Made by a program: the position numbers and the translations under genes
Shown here: piece by piece, positions 12,315-24,200 of the stretch
Position numbering within the stretch: the first letter of the stretch is position 1
Layout of the letters: every line of letters begins with the position of its first letter
Notes under the pieces: model-generated
Told to the model about the DNA's origin: nothing
The model's input: the letters and a program-made list of their open reading frames with translations, nothing else
The model's database searches: none
Assembly (NCBI RefSeq): GCF_030704535.1
Contig: NC_081822.1
Span: forward strand, 12,207,001-12,271,000
From: Vitis vinifera
Lineage: Eukaryota > Streptophyta > Magnoliopsida > Vitales > Vitaceae
Reading direction: 5' to 3'
Length of the DNA stretch: 64,000 nt

Positions 12315-12888
12315 GGCAATGTTTGTTTCTCGAAAAAATTGAGGAAAACAAAATAAAGAAGAAAAGTGAAAGGAATAAAATGAAAAAAAAAAATTATGTT
12401 ATGTTTAATCCCCGAAAGTAATAAGGAGAGAAAAATAAATATTAAAAAAATTATTTTTTGGTTTCAACATAAAAAAAATAGTTATAAATTTATATATTTT
12501 TAAATTAATTAATCTTTATATAAAAGAGAAAAAAAAAACTAAAACAGTTGAAAATGATATGTAAAATAATTTATTGATTTTAAATTTATCTTTTATTTTC
12601 CTTAATTCTTTCTTTTCTTTCACTTTTTCTTTTTATTTTCTTTCCCTCACATGTTCTAATAAGCAAATATAACCTTAAAATCAATAAATTAAGCTCATTC
12701 AAATTCATTTCACTTATTTTTCTCTATTATTTATGAACTAAATAATTTTAAAATACATAAATTTCTAACTAATTTTAATTATATTTTATTTTTTTTTGTA
12801 TTTCTTGTAACAAAATCAAACATAAGAAAACTATTTTTCTTAGCATTTTTTTTATTTTCTTAGTATTTTCCATGAACCAAACATAGCC
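12315..12888. mobile_element. MITE-like element with GGC(A/T)ATGTTTG ends
   Basis: The left end reads GGCAATGTTTGTTTCTCG and the reverse complement of the right end reads GGCTATGTTTGGTTCATGG, an imperfect terminal inverted repeat. Both ends run into AAAATA-rich sequence. The inside is AT-rich and has no coding frame. The part near 12730-12888 resembles segments near 52.9-53.06 kb and 56.45-56.63 kb, so the family is multicopy in this window. Target-site duplication is not clear. Confidence 0.5.
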
Positions 12889-13554
12889 TAATTTCTTTAA
12901 ATCGAAATTAATTTGAATATTCACATGTATTTGTTTTTAAATCAATTGAGTTTGTTTTTCTTTTTTTCTTTTTAAATTAAGTTCTTTATAACTTATATTT
13001 GCATTGTTTATTTACCGGTATAGAAAATAGGATTGATTGAAAATGTAAAATTCAATAAGGAAAAGAAAAATAAATATAAGGTGTAAAATAGGTTTCGGTT
13101 GAGAGATTGCTTTTTTATTTTTTATTTTTGCTCTTATTTTTGTTTTTTGTTTTTTTGTATACTTAATGTTTTATTTCCATTAATTTTCATTTAATTATTT
13201 AAGTTTGTATTAATCTCCAATATAATGAAATAAAGAAATAATTAACAAAAGAGCATCAAGCTTCAAAAATATAGATGAGGATGGAATTTTTTGCTTGAAT
13301 TTAGCAAGAGGTAAAATTAGGTTATCCTTTTATGGCACTTGGGCCGCCGGGCTTGTTTGCTTACTGGACTAAGCAAATTAAGGGCCGACATGATCCAACC
13401 TCTGTGACACAAAAAAAAAAAAAAAAAGGAAAAAGAAAAGAAAATCAATCATATAATATTGTGATATTAAAAAGGAAACATTAGATCACCCATGAAGTAA
13501 TTTTGTAAAGTATGAAAAGTAATTTGGTCAAATATTTCTTTAATGTGACCATAA

Positions 13555-13755
13555 ATTCTTGTTTGAATACATTTTCTATTTTTTATTTTTAAAATAAAAA
13601 ATAGTAGTAAATTCTTTAGAAAATGTGAAAACTTACTTACTTTAAAAAAAAAAAGATTTTTTTTTAAAACTAATTAAAAAAATGAAATTTTTTAAAAATA
13701 TTTTCTATTTTTAAAAATAAAAAACTGTTTTTTAAAAACTCTACCAAACAAGCTC
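13555..13755. mobile_element. Short Tourist-like MITE candidate flanked by TAA
   Basis: A segment of about 200 bp has ATTCTTGTTTG at its left end and ends CCAAACAAGCTC (reverse complement GAGCTTGTTTGG). TAA stands on each side (13552-13554 and 13756-13758). The end sequence and TAA site fit PIF/Harbinger Tourist-type MITEs, but the left end has diverged. Confidence 0.42.
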
Positions 13756-13984
13756 TAAGATATTAAAAACCTTTTCTTCATATATTTTTTTATATATAAA
13801 TTATTATATTTTATATAAAATATTAAAATGAATTTTGCATGGAATACTCAAATAATATGAGTATTTGATAAAATATCAATTATATTACATTAATTATACT
13901 TTTTGGTTGAGGTTGCAGTAATGCCTCTCCATCTAAATAGTGACCCTAGAAACAAACTAGGATGAATGAGATATAGCAAGATAT

Positions 13985-14345
13985 TTATTATTTGGGTAAC
14001 CATTTTTGAAAATAATTATAAAAAATAGTTTTTAAAAACAATTTTAAAAAATTATTATTTAATTTTTGTAGAATAGTAGTCTTTTTGAAAACTTAAAATA
14101 TTTTTAATATGCTTTTAATATTTTAAAATATGTTTTAAAAATAAATTTTATATTTAAATTTTATTTTTAATGATTTTACATGTTAATATAATTATTTCTT
14201 AAAATAGTTATAAAAAAAAAAGTGAAAATAACAAAAAAACAATAAAAGATGTTATTTAAAAATATCATGTTTTCTGTTCTTAAAAACAAAAAATCGAAAA
14301 TAATTTTTTGATGTCAAACATGTTTTTGATTCCAAAAAACAGATA
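13985..14345. mobile_element. Possible degenerate MITE
   Basis: The left end TTTGGGTAACCATTTTTGAAA and the reverse complement of the right end TTTGGTATCTGTTTTTTGGAA are similar and enclose about 360 bp of A/T runs. No target duplication was established. Confidence 0.3.
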
Positions 14346-15680
14346 CCAAATAAATCCTTAAATTTCGATACAAACAAAAGTCTCATCCCGAAATTGCCAA
14401 AGCCACATCCAACACATTTAGAATAGAATAGTTATCATTGGTTTGAAAGGAATGTTATAATTATTTTTACATTATACATTTTCTTGCTTGATACAAGTGA
14501 CAAAATGAGTTAGAAATTACCCTTGAAAGGCCGGGCCTAAACTTGATCTAGCCCAAACTCCACAAAAGGTCAGTCCATATGGGGTATTCAACCCAGAACG
14601 AGGTGGTGTTTCAACCCAGACTGGAAAAACACGTTTAATAATTTGTTAGCAAAAATGCCTTTTTTGAAAATAAGGATTTTTTTTAGAATATATTTTAATT
14701 ATTTTTAAAATTATTTTAAAAATAATTATATAAATATCGATAATAATTGAAAATAAAACATTAACAAACCTTTTACTGTCATGGAGACCATTATGAAGCT
14801 TTCGGGTGACTCGAAAGCTCACGAGGAACATGTAGTAGCTCTGAAAAAAAAAACATTGTATCCATCATTAATGTTTTTGCTTTCTGATATTAAATTGCAA
14901 GTGAGGGTCCAATCTCATTTGCCCTCTACATGTTGCTTTTATTCCACTTTTTTCTTTTTAATTTATTTCAGAATTTAAAATTTCTCAAATGGAAAATGTG
15001 CATTTATCATATACGCACATTAAAAAGTGACAAGACACTGACCAATAATACGTACATGCATCAAAACATTTGAGTCATTCTCATCACCTTAATAAGATGG
15101 TAGACAAATCATGTTCGACCCAACCCTTGATTATGTTTGGATCATATTTATGTATCCCACATTCATCATAATAAATATGTGTTTTTTTCTGAATCTAGTG
15201 GTACTAATTGGAGTGCTCCATTTCAATTTTGTCATAAATCATAATAATTATGATATCCCACTTTAGATAGATGAGAAATTTTTTGATACTTTAAATCATA
15301 TCAACATCATAAGGGCTCAAAGATATACTGTCATTGAAAAAATAATTTATAAACATTAACATTTACTTCTATTTGATTTTTTATAGTAAAATTATTTTTG
15401 TACTTTTCTATAAACCAAACATGGTATTAAACTAACAGGGAAAGTACTTCTTATTTCTTCTCAACTCAATACATTACACAAGTTTACGGGGATTGAATTG
15501 CAAACCATAGAAATGCCTAATTATTATTACGTATGGTAGAAGGAAGACAACAAGAGCGATTGGTAAGAGCCCACACCGAAAGAGAAAGCCACTCAGACCA
15601 TATACAATCTATCACACTCATTTATTAATTATTAAAGAGCCCTTTATTTCAACCTGCTGGGTTCCACCATAAGCAGTGGT

Positions 15681-16145
15681 TTAAGGGCACTTGCGTTCGT
15701 TGCCACGGGTGGTCATGTTGGCGTAGCAGGGGCAGATCTCTTGGTTACCAGACGTGCCTGGAGGGACGCAGTTGCAACGAGCGCAGCAAGTCCCACATGC
15801 CCTGTTGCACAGATTTGGCCTCGACGACAGCCTACACCTCGCACTGCATGCTCCCCCGCAATCTGAAAATGGTGTATATATTAATTCATCAACCCTGCAA
15901 TTCAAAGGAACTATATATAACTAGATGAATTCAATGATATCTACCCATTTTCTCTGTCGGAGAACTCGCTCCGTCGCCGCTGGTGGTCGCCTGAAACTCC
16001 AAACGTATAATTAGTATTATAAGCAAAAATATTGAAACCCTGACATATACCAAACCAAAAAATCTTGAAAACTTACCGCCTCAGTAATCTGGTAAACAAG
16101 AAGAGAAATGAGAAGTGAAGCAATGAGAGTTTTGGAGATGGCCAT
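15681..16145 (-). CDS. Gibberellin-regulated (GASA/snakin) cysteine-rich peptide, 98 aa
   Basis: Three exons on the minus strand: 16145-16077, 15990-15945 and 15862-15681, in frame with GT-AG borders. The protein begins MAISKTLIASLLISLLVYQ, a clear signal peptide of about 23 residues, then a short Ser/Thr-rich spacer. The GASA domain (about residues 39-98) carries all 12 family cysteines: CGGACSARC, NLCNRACGTCCARCNC, ICPCY and the final KCP. Snakin/GASA peptides are exported to the cell wall or apoplast and take part in hormone-linked growth control and defence, with six disulfides. The length and the small-exon/last-exon layout are normal for the family. The family is certain; the individual member is not identified. 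Confidence 0.95.
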
Positions 16146-16230
16146 GGCTTTAAGGGTGGGAAAGAGAGGTTTTGGTTTGTATCTTAGGATGGGAGGTATG
16201 GTATATGAAATGAGAGAGAGGTGTGTGTCG

Positions 16231-16239
16231 TATTTATAG
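16231..16239 (-). promoter_or_regulatory. TATA box of the GASA gene
   Basis: On the gene strand CTATAAATA lies about 86 bases before the GASA start codon, a normal plant core-promoter distance given a short 5' UTR. CT-rich sequence follows it, which is common around plant transcription starts. Confidence 0.65.
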
Positions 16240-19200
16240 GGAAAAAAACAGGAGAAGAACGCAATGAATAGGGTGGGTGCATGCCAGGACGCGACATTCC
16301 TAACCTATCACTGTATTACGCGGAGGCATTTGATATTTTATTTGGGAAGAGGACCCCGCTTCAAGCCAATCAGCTAGTGAAAGTGGGCATACTCTCAGGC
16401 ATATGTGGTTAATGTATCTATCTGGCCCTGGCTCTTTCTATTATTCCTTCTTGCCTCTTTGTTGGCGCTCCCTGTGCTTTTAGTAAGTGACGTTGTCTTC
16501 TAGTCTACTTGCTTTTACGCTTGGATTTTATGATTCTTCAATTCAAAACAAACGTCTATGAATAACATGGCCCTCCGGATTCATACACATTGAATAGAAA
16601 GTGCAATACCACTCGTCTTTTACCTTCTACCTTCTACTTGAAATTGTGGCTAAACAAGGAAAAAAACATAAGATTAATGATCCCTGTAATGGGGTTACGT
16701 CAATTAAAAGATTTGATAAATCTGAAGTGGTTGATGGAAAGGATAAGGGGAGGGGCAGGTCTGAGAGCTACATGGTGACCACCGTGATCAAGCGGCGGAG
16801 ATTAATCCAATCCATGGTCCCATTTAAGCCTAATAAAATCATACACCTGTTACGCCGACTCTTTTGAACCCTCATATGTATTATTGTAGATTCCTTTCCT
16901 CTTTATCACAACCTAATCCGATTCCCTTCCAGGGGCCCCCACAACCAGCTACGTGTATCCTACTTCCTAAATATGTTTTTGTTTGGGGGAAGTACATCTT
17001 GGCGGTGCCATGCAGAGAAACATTACCCAGGGGAACCAAAGCCCTGTCAGAAGGAAAAAACGAAAACAACAACAAAACCGAGACGGAAGCAAAGGGGTGA
17101 GTCAAAGCGTCCACACGGGCGCTATCCGAAGCGGCGTCACTTTAGGGGAGTGTTTGGGGGCTCAATTGGAGTTGGTGAGAGCTTTGGTATTAATTAACTA
17201 GGACAGCTAGACAGTGTCTGTCATGGGATAGAGGGATACAGCTGTACTTCGTTGTGTTCAATGATCATCCCCTGCCACGTCGTCAGTCCAGTCGCACTCT
17301 TGGTTCGATTTGATAGCGTGTGTATCCAAGTGGTCCAAGGCTCCAGGCCCAACCCCACTCTGGGCTCCCAGAAAGGGCCGTTAGTTTTGCGATAAGACGA
17401 GTTTGGTGTGACAATTTTTAACCATCGTGTTTTCGAGAAAAATCTTGAAAAGTGCTTCTTTTTCTTTTTTTCGTTGAGATATATTATTCTACGCGTTTCT
17501 TTGAGTGGGTGGAAGCCTTTAGACTGCTTTTGTTTGGTATGGTGGAAAAGGTGTGATAGGAAGAAAAAAAAAAATTCTAGGATGACATGGTACTTCGGTA
17601 ACTCATGTTTCATACCAATTGTTTTGGTTGTAAATATTTTATTAGTTCGCTCACAGAATCATGCTTCCTATTTATAGTTTGGTTATTTGGACAAGTGGAC
17701 CACTTTGGAAGATGTGTTCAAATAACAGAAAAATATTCTTTTTCGTGATGAATCATGCTTGAATTCTCATTTTCTCGGAGAAACGAATACTTGGTTTCTC
17801 AAGAAAATAAATACTTGGTTTTTTGAGGAAATGATCCGATGTAAACAACTGTAAACGGGTTATATGGTATGTTTTGGAGTGCTTCAAGCTACTCAAGTAT
17901 AGTAGTCGAATTTACTTTACCAATACACTAGATAATCTGATTCGTTGTTTTGTGTTCATTGTCCATCAACCTTTTTGAAATTCGTTTGAATTATATAAAG
18001 TGTCTTCCAATTAATATTTCGTTTTCCCTTAAAACAATAACAAAAATAAGCGAAGGCCGATTTTCCAAATTAATAAATGAATAATCATTTCTAATAGAAA
18101 TAAAATTGTCTAAAATAAAAATTAGAGAATGCAATATCATTTCATGATAAGTTTACAACGTGTTAGTCATCAATATTCATAATGATCCTTTGTTTAACAA
18201 AGTTAGCACGAATACTCGCTCTTGGTTGACTTGTAAGCAAGGAAATGCTGGGGAATGACTCGGAGATTCATCTTTAATGAATAAGTCGATAATCTCTTTT
18301 CTTTTAAAGATAAATGGATGAAAACCTAAAGAAGACTTTTTATTCTTTTTTACATATCTTGTTTTTTCTCACAATCATTTTTTATAGGCATCTTAGCATT
18401 GGGCAAGTATCACCCACCTATTTTAGTGTCTATAAGGCAACAAATAGGTAAAAGCAACGCATAATACCTTACTGGATTATCTTAACAAAAGGTAAAGAAA
18501 AACGAAGAGATTCTAGATAAAAGGATTTATTGAATGACAAAAATAGAACCTATGAGGATGAAATCCCTTTGTACTTAGTTACAAGATTGAAGTCATGATA
18601 ATGACAAATATCAAAATGCTTATAATAAGGGGAGTGTTAAGCTAGACTTATTGGAATAACAATGCGAGGTAGTAGAATTAAGGATTGTCAACTACTAACA
18701 ACAAATTGTCGGTGCATATGGCAAAATGGTTCAAAAAATAAGGTTTGTTGAATGAGACTTGGTTCTCCACAAAGTGTTTTGAGAATTTTAAGGACTCTAA
18801 CGAAAGGAAATTACCCAAATTAGGAAGGACCATATTGAGCTTTGGCAGCCCAAAGGAAAGGAGTGCAAAAGTTGGCTTGGATGGATGAGATGGTCATACC
18901 GCACTATAACATGCTTGTAAGTTAAAAAAACTACATCAATGAACCTTTTTCCACAAAATTGATTCAATAAGCACCTTGTGCTTTTACCTTCAGAGCATCA
19001 ACCTAAAGGTATTAGATAGTCCAAGAAAAGCAATTCTTGAACTAGTCTTTCTTATAAACACTTTGTACCTTCATCATAAAAGTCATCAACGTAAGGGTAC
19101 TAGACAATCCAAGATAAACAATTTCTAAATTGAAACCTTCTTACTAAATAACATGAGACTTCATACTACCAATAACACATTAAAAAACGAGTAATAAGAT

Positions 19201-21260
19201 AACGAAATTTCATTAATATAAACTCATATTTATATAATAAAAGGGTTCTTTGGCCCCATGACCATCGACCACTCCCCATCCTTTTTTTTGCCTTCCTCCT
19301 CTTTGCCCCTAAACTCCACAAAGGCATTCGCATAACCCCTCATCTTGCTTTAATTGATAAGATAATGCCTCTTTGAGAAGAGTCTCCATGTGAGGACAAC
19401 CTTAAGAGCCTAGGCCACATTTGCTCTAAGGATTGTAGTGATTAAAGTGTGACATTCCAAAGTTGAGGACTTTGGAACCATTGATATGGCAAAGGAGGTA
19501 GCAAAAATAAGAGAGTATTTTATATTGATTTATTTTTTCTTATGGATTGTCCTCTTTATCCATCTTCACCTCCTCATTCTAATCTAGTTTTAATCACATT
19601 CCTCACCCTACATGTGCTTTCGAAGTGCTAATAAAATGGACATAACAAATTCCATTACGATAAGTAAAATATGTCTATATGTACAAGTTTAGAATGTCTC
19701 ATCTCAACTTTAATTTTATCTTTCTTTTTCATTTTTCAACAAAGAATTGAGCATTTAACATTAATCATGGATATGCCTTTTATCCGACACCCCAAAAGGT
19801 AAGTGGCGAGTGAAAAAAACTTGCAACATTTTCTCTTCAAAATTAATGAGCAATTTTCATAAAATTAGAAGGATATACCAATTTTATAAAGAAAGAGCAA
19901 TTTTCATTAAATTAGTTTGTCCCGTAAAAGGCTAAACCAATTTTTTATTTTTTATTTTTTTAAATCACAACTATTAATGCCAAACGAGGGACCAAGATCA
20001 GAAGGACCGTCATATATTTTGTACAATTCCAAAATTGAATAAAACAACTCCACAGCATGGCCACTAGAAGCAAGTGTATATACATCAATGGCTCCATTTT
20101 TTTCCAAAATCATGCAAAATTATAGATTTAAGATACATTTCAATTCAATAATGCACTTTCATACACGTCTCTAGTATACATATGGATTCCATATATGTTT
20201 TTATTGCTACACACAACTCCTCCAATGCATCACCGCCGACACGATGTACTTAAAATCTTGCTTGAATTATATTCATTAAAATAAATAAATATAAAATGAA
20301 TATTCAAAATCCAAAAAATCCAAAATTTGAACGTCTTATTATTTTTGTGACAAAGAGTTAACAAAGCATCGACCATATTTTGAAAAGCAATCATTTTCGT
20401 TCAACGAATTCAGAATTGCATTAAATATATTGCCTCATCTCACTAGGGTATATGAGGGCGATATGTTGAAATTTCAACCATCCTATGGATAAAACTGTAA
20501 CCATCACTAGGAAAATATGTTAAAAAATGGAGTGGGATAAAAACCCAAACTTATAAAATTCAAATTTAATATGTATTTATATATATTTTTAATATGAGAG
20601 TACATAAAAGTTCAAATTTTTAAAAACATTTTTTTTAATAATATAGATATTTCCTTTACTTGAATAAATGTTACCTCTAACTAAGGATTATATAAGTTTT
20701 AAATTATTTTTAATTTTTAATTTTTTATTATTATTATACCATACCACACATTTCCCTATTACCAAATAAAAATAAAATAATAATTAAAAAAAAAAAAGGG
20801 CTACAGAGCTAGGAGCCCACTCCATTATTCTGCTACAATGACACCCATTGCTTAGTGCAGAACAAAAGATCTGCACTTCTTTTTTTAAACATCACCTTCA
20901 CATAACAGGGCACTCCATGCTGTTCTAAATTCTAATCACCATGTCGATTCTTTTCCTATTCATCAAAGTCTTCTAATTTTTTAAGAGATCTGTAGTGTAA
21001 CAACTAACAACAAAAAAGGTCATGGTATGCTCCTTCAGCTTGGTTACTAAATAATTGTAAGGATAGCTTTCGGGAGCATGCATCATTTGAAGAGAACATT
21101 AACCCACTAGCTAAATACCAGTGCTGACTCCAATAAGTTAACTTGGCTTAAGTCGAATCACTGCTAAATTATATATTTACGGCAAATTGAGAGAACATTA
21201 GAGGGGCAAAAATTGCACATCTGCATTTCCTATCCTACCTGGGAAGCAAAATCTTTTAAC
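16240..21260. other. Long intergenic region, no gene supported
   Basis: About 5 kb. The first part is promoter sequence of the GASA gene. Around 16.6-17.6 kb there are mid-sized frames on both strands that overlap each other and resemble no family. From 17.7 to 20.8 kb the DNA is AT-rich, with no coding frame above background and no terminal repeats that I could pair. The right end (about 20.8-21.26 kb) should contain the 3' UTR of the ERD2-like gene. Confidence 0.4.
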
Positions 21261-24200
21261 TCACACCACTCCAGAGGGGAGGCGTAGCACCAGTTGTCCA
21301 CCTACAAGGCTGCAACCAGAAAGATTTTTCAGTGTGCTCTCTAGTCAGGAAACATTAAATAAGGATGGATTTTTGGAGCATGAAGACACATTGCGCACCT
21401 CTTCACATAGTAATAGCAGAAGTCCGCCAAAATAAAAGTCTGGACAATTTCTGAAAGGAGGACCATTGAAGGCCATAGTCCATACCCCAATGCTGTTAGG
21501 ATGCGTCCCTGCGAATCCATTACCTGCATCAACAAGGAAAAAAAAGTCGATCAGGTTGGACCTATAGATAGCTGCATATTACCACAAACACTGACAATTT
21601 GTTGACCGGAATGTCTATAATATTAATTGAGTAACCAAATATTTGTGCCCATCTACCATGAGATGGGCAGAACACTCCCTAACATGGATCTCCTAAGGCT
21701 TAAAAAAGAACCAGAACCAACCATCAAGTCTCAACCTCTTTCATTTCATTAATCTAATTCCTATGAACAGAAAATGGGAAACTTTCAAGTGCATTAAATA
21801 CCATATCAAATCCATCAATCCTCTTGCTTAATGGGCAAAGCTTTGCTGATTAGTAGTTTAATACAATTGTCAACTTCATGAGACATAAGGATTCCTATAA
21901 CAATTCTCCAATACACTAGATATATGTATGTGTATGTGCTCTGTCAAACTTGGGAATGTGTATAGCTGTTTGGAATAGTGGGAAAACAGTAGAAGGGCCA
22001 ACTCTGATAGTAAAAAGTCCAAAATTAGTGATCACAATTTAAACAATGTATCTCTTCCATGGGCATCACTTCATCTCAAATATTGAATAAGAAAGAGTGT
22101 AAAAACTTGTGCAGTTTTGTAAACGACAAAACACTTAAGAGGGTGTAAAGTATAGAAGAATATACTAAATATGTTTGCTAAAATGACTTTTAATTCTAAA
22201 TTAATTTTACCAAACAACCCTAATACTTAAAGTAAGAATTTAGTAATATGTTTTAAACGAAAAAAATAAAATATAATTTAATTTAAAGTCATTTTTAAGT
22301 CATAAAACATTATGTTCTACCAAACGCTACCTTCACATCGTACTTTCTCAACATATTTCAAAACAAAGATTAGCTTGCGAGTCCCCAAACTAGTGTTGGG
22401 CATTCCCATTATACTGAAAAGAGCCCCGGACTAATTTTTAGTATCTAGAGGTAACCTACAGAACATACTGGTTGGGAAGGTGATTATCGTACCACATAAG
22501 TTTCCATGAACCAAATCATATCAACACAGATGGAATTTATAGGAATTATCTGCAAGATCAAACCTGGAGGACCCAATGTGCACAACTCAAGAACCTTGCA
22601 ACTCCCAGTGCAAATACATAATGAGCCGTAAAGGGCTCAACAATCTGAAAAAGAAAAAGAAATGAGAGAGAAAATAGTTGCATGACTCATCTGTATAAAC
22701 AAGAGAAACAATAACTGTATGATTATGATCAAGGATTTAATTAGATAGGGCATTAATTATATCAGACATTTTTGAAAGGACATTAACAGAAAGTTTACCA
22801 GAATAGTTGTACTTGTCATTTCAACTTATGGAGTTAAAAAAGCAAAGGGGATTCCATTTGAACCACCTTTTCCCCCTCAAATCCCCTAATGCATTTTTTA
22901 AATGAAAAAGGATATGTGAAGTTACAAAAGTATACTCATATTCTTCCCTTGTACAACACAACCTGAATCTCATCTTCTAGCAGCTCCTCCCTCTCTCTCT
23001 TTTTGTTTTTCTAAAATTTAAAGTGGAGAAAAACATGGGATGAATGGGAAGGAAAGAAAATGAAATGGGGCACAGGCAGAAGGCAAGGGAAAAGAATGGA
23101 AGAAAATGGGATTAGAGGGGTTTGGAAGAAGGAAGAAGGGTACTTCCATAATTTCTCATTTCATTTTTTATTTAAAAAAAGAATAACAGAATTAGAAGCA
23201 CATCACTAAGGTGGTATGTATATAGATACACTTTTCATTTTTTGTTTTCAAAAAAACAAAAAATAACAAGAACTCTTATACAAATAGAAGAGACTTACCT
23301 TAAAAAGATGATTTTTAAATCAGTTCACATAAATATAATAAAGTAAAAAGAATTTTACTACCTCAATATAAAGTAAACTCCTACTCTTTGTATAAGAGTT
23401 CCTAACTTAAGTCATTCTGTTTTTTTAGCCTTACAATTTTTCCTTTTTGTTGGTTCAAAGCCATATATTTCTCTATGTCACTCTATATTATACCTTTGTG
23501 TTCTGCATCACACGTAGTTGGGGTAGTACAGAGATAGCTTCCAAATAAACACAGAAAGCCCAGCAAACCCTGTTTATAATATGATGTGGAGTGGATGGAT
23601 GAATAATAAGAGACAGTAGAGCACAAGGTATGACCTAGATCCAAACCAAAAAAACACACATTGATTAAGAAAAAATTAAATGATCAAATTGCACTGTTGA
23701 TTTCGCTAATATCATTTAGTCAGGTTAGAAGTATCTGATTTTAAAATGGGTGGCAGCACTCACCACATAATAAATTTTAAAGTTGTCCTTGTCATCCATA
23801 TAGCTGGACATCAGTTTAAAACGAATCATATAAATAACCCACAGGGTTGTTCCCAATGTAGCTGAATCAAGTATGGTGTGTATATCATATTCCATAACCA
23901 AACTGCAGTACAGTCTAACAGCTAAAAATATAGCAGTTAGTTCTTGTGATTTTAGCGAAAGTCCTGCAAAGAGTTCAAAACAATGAAGGACCTATCAAAA
24001 AGGTAAAATAAAATAACATAATAGAGCCGAAAGAGAAAAAATGGAAGTTACAATCAAGATCCATCACCAGCCATGTGAAAATAATACCAAAAGAACACGA
24101 ATTAATCAAAAAGTCTGTGGTATAGTTTAGCTATATTGACCTCATTTGGATGATAGAGCTACAACGAGACATAATGTCAAAAATGCTATATACACAACAT

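Larger units (their letters stand above)
12034..15680. other. AT-rich intergenic region with MITE-like repeats, no gene
   Basis: About 3.6 kb of AT-rich DNA between the F-box pseudogene and the GASA gene. I see no coding frame. At least three MITE-like segments are recognisable (12315-12888, 13555-13755 and about 13985-14345, given separately). The rest contains homopolymer and AT runs. Confidence 0.5.

Noticed and set aside
17320-17400. Stretch with clustered GGCC/CCAAGG words that might suggest a tRNA
   Set aside because: No cloverleaf with T-loop GTTCGAAT-type sequence could be drawn.
17221-17613. 130-codon minus-strand frame
   Set aside because: Long Phe and Lys runs come from poly-T/A tracts, and there is no domain or splice support.
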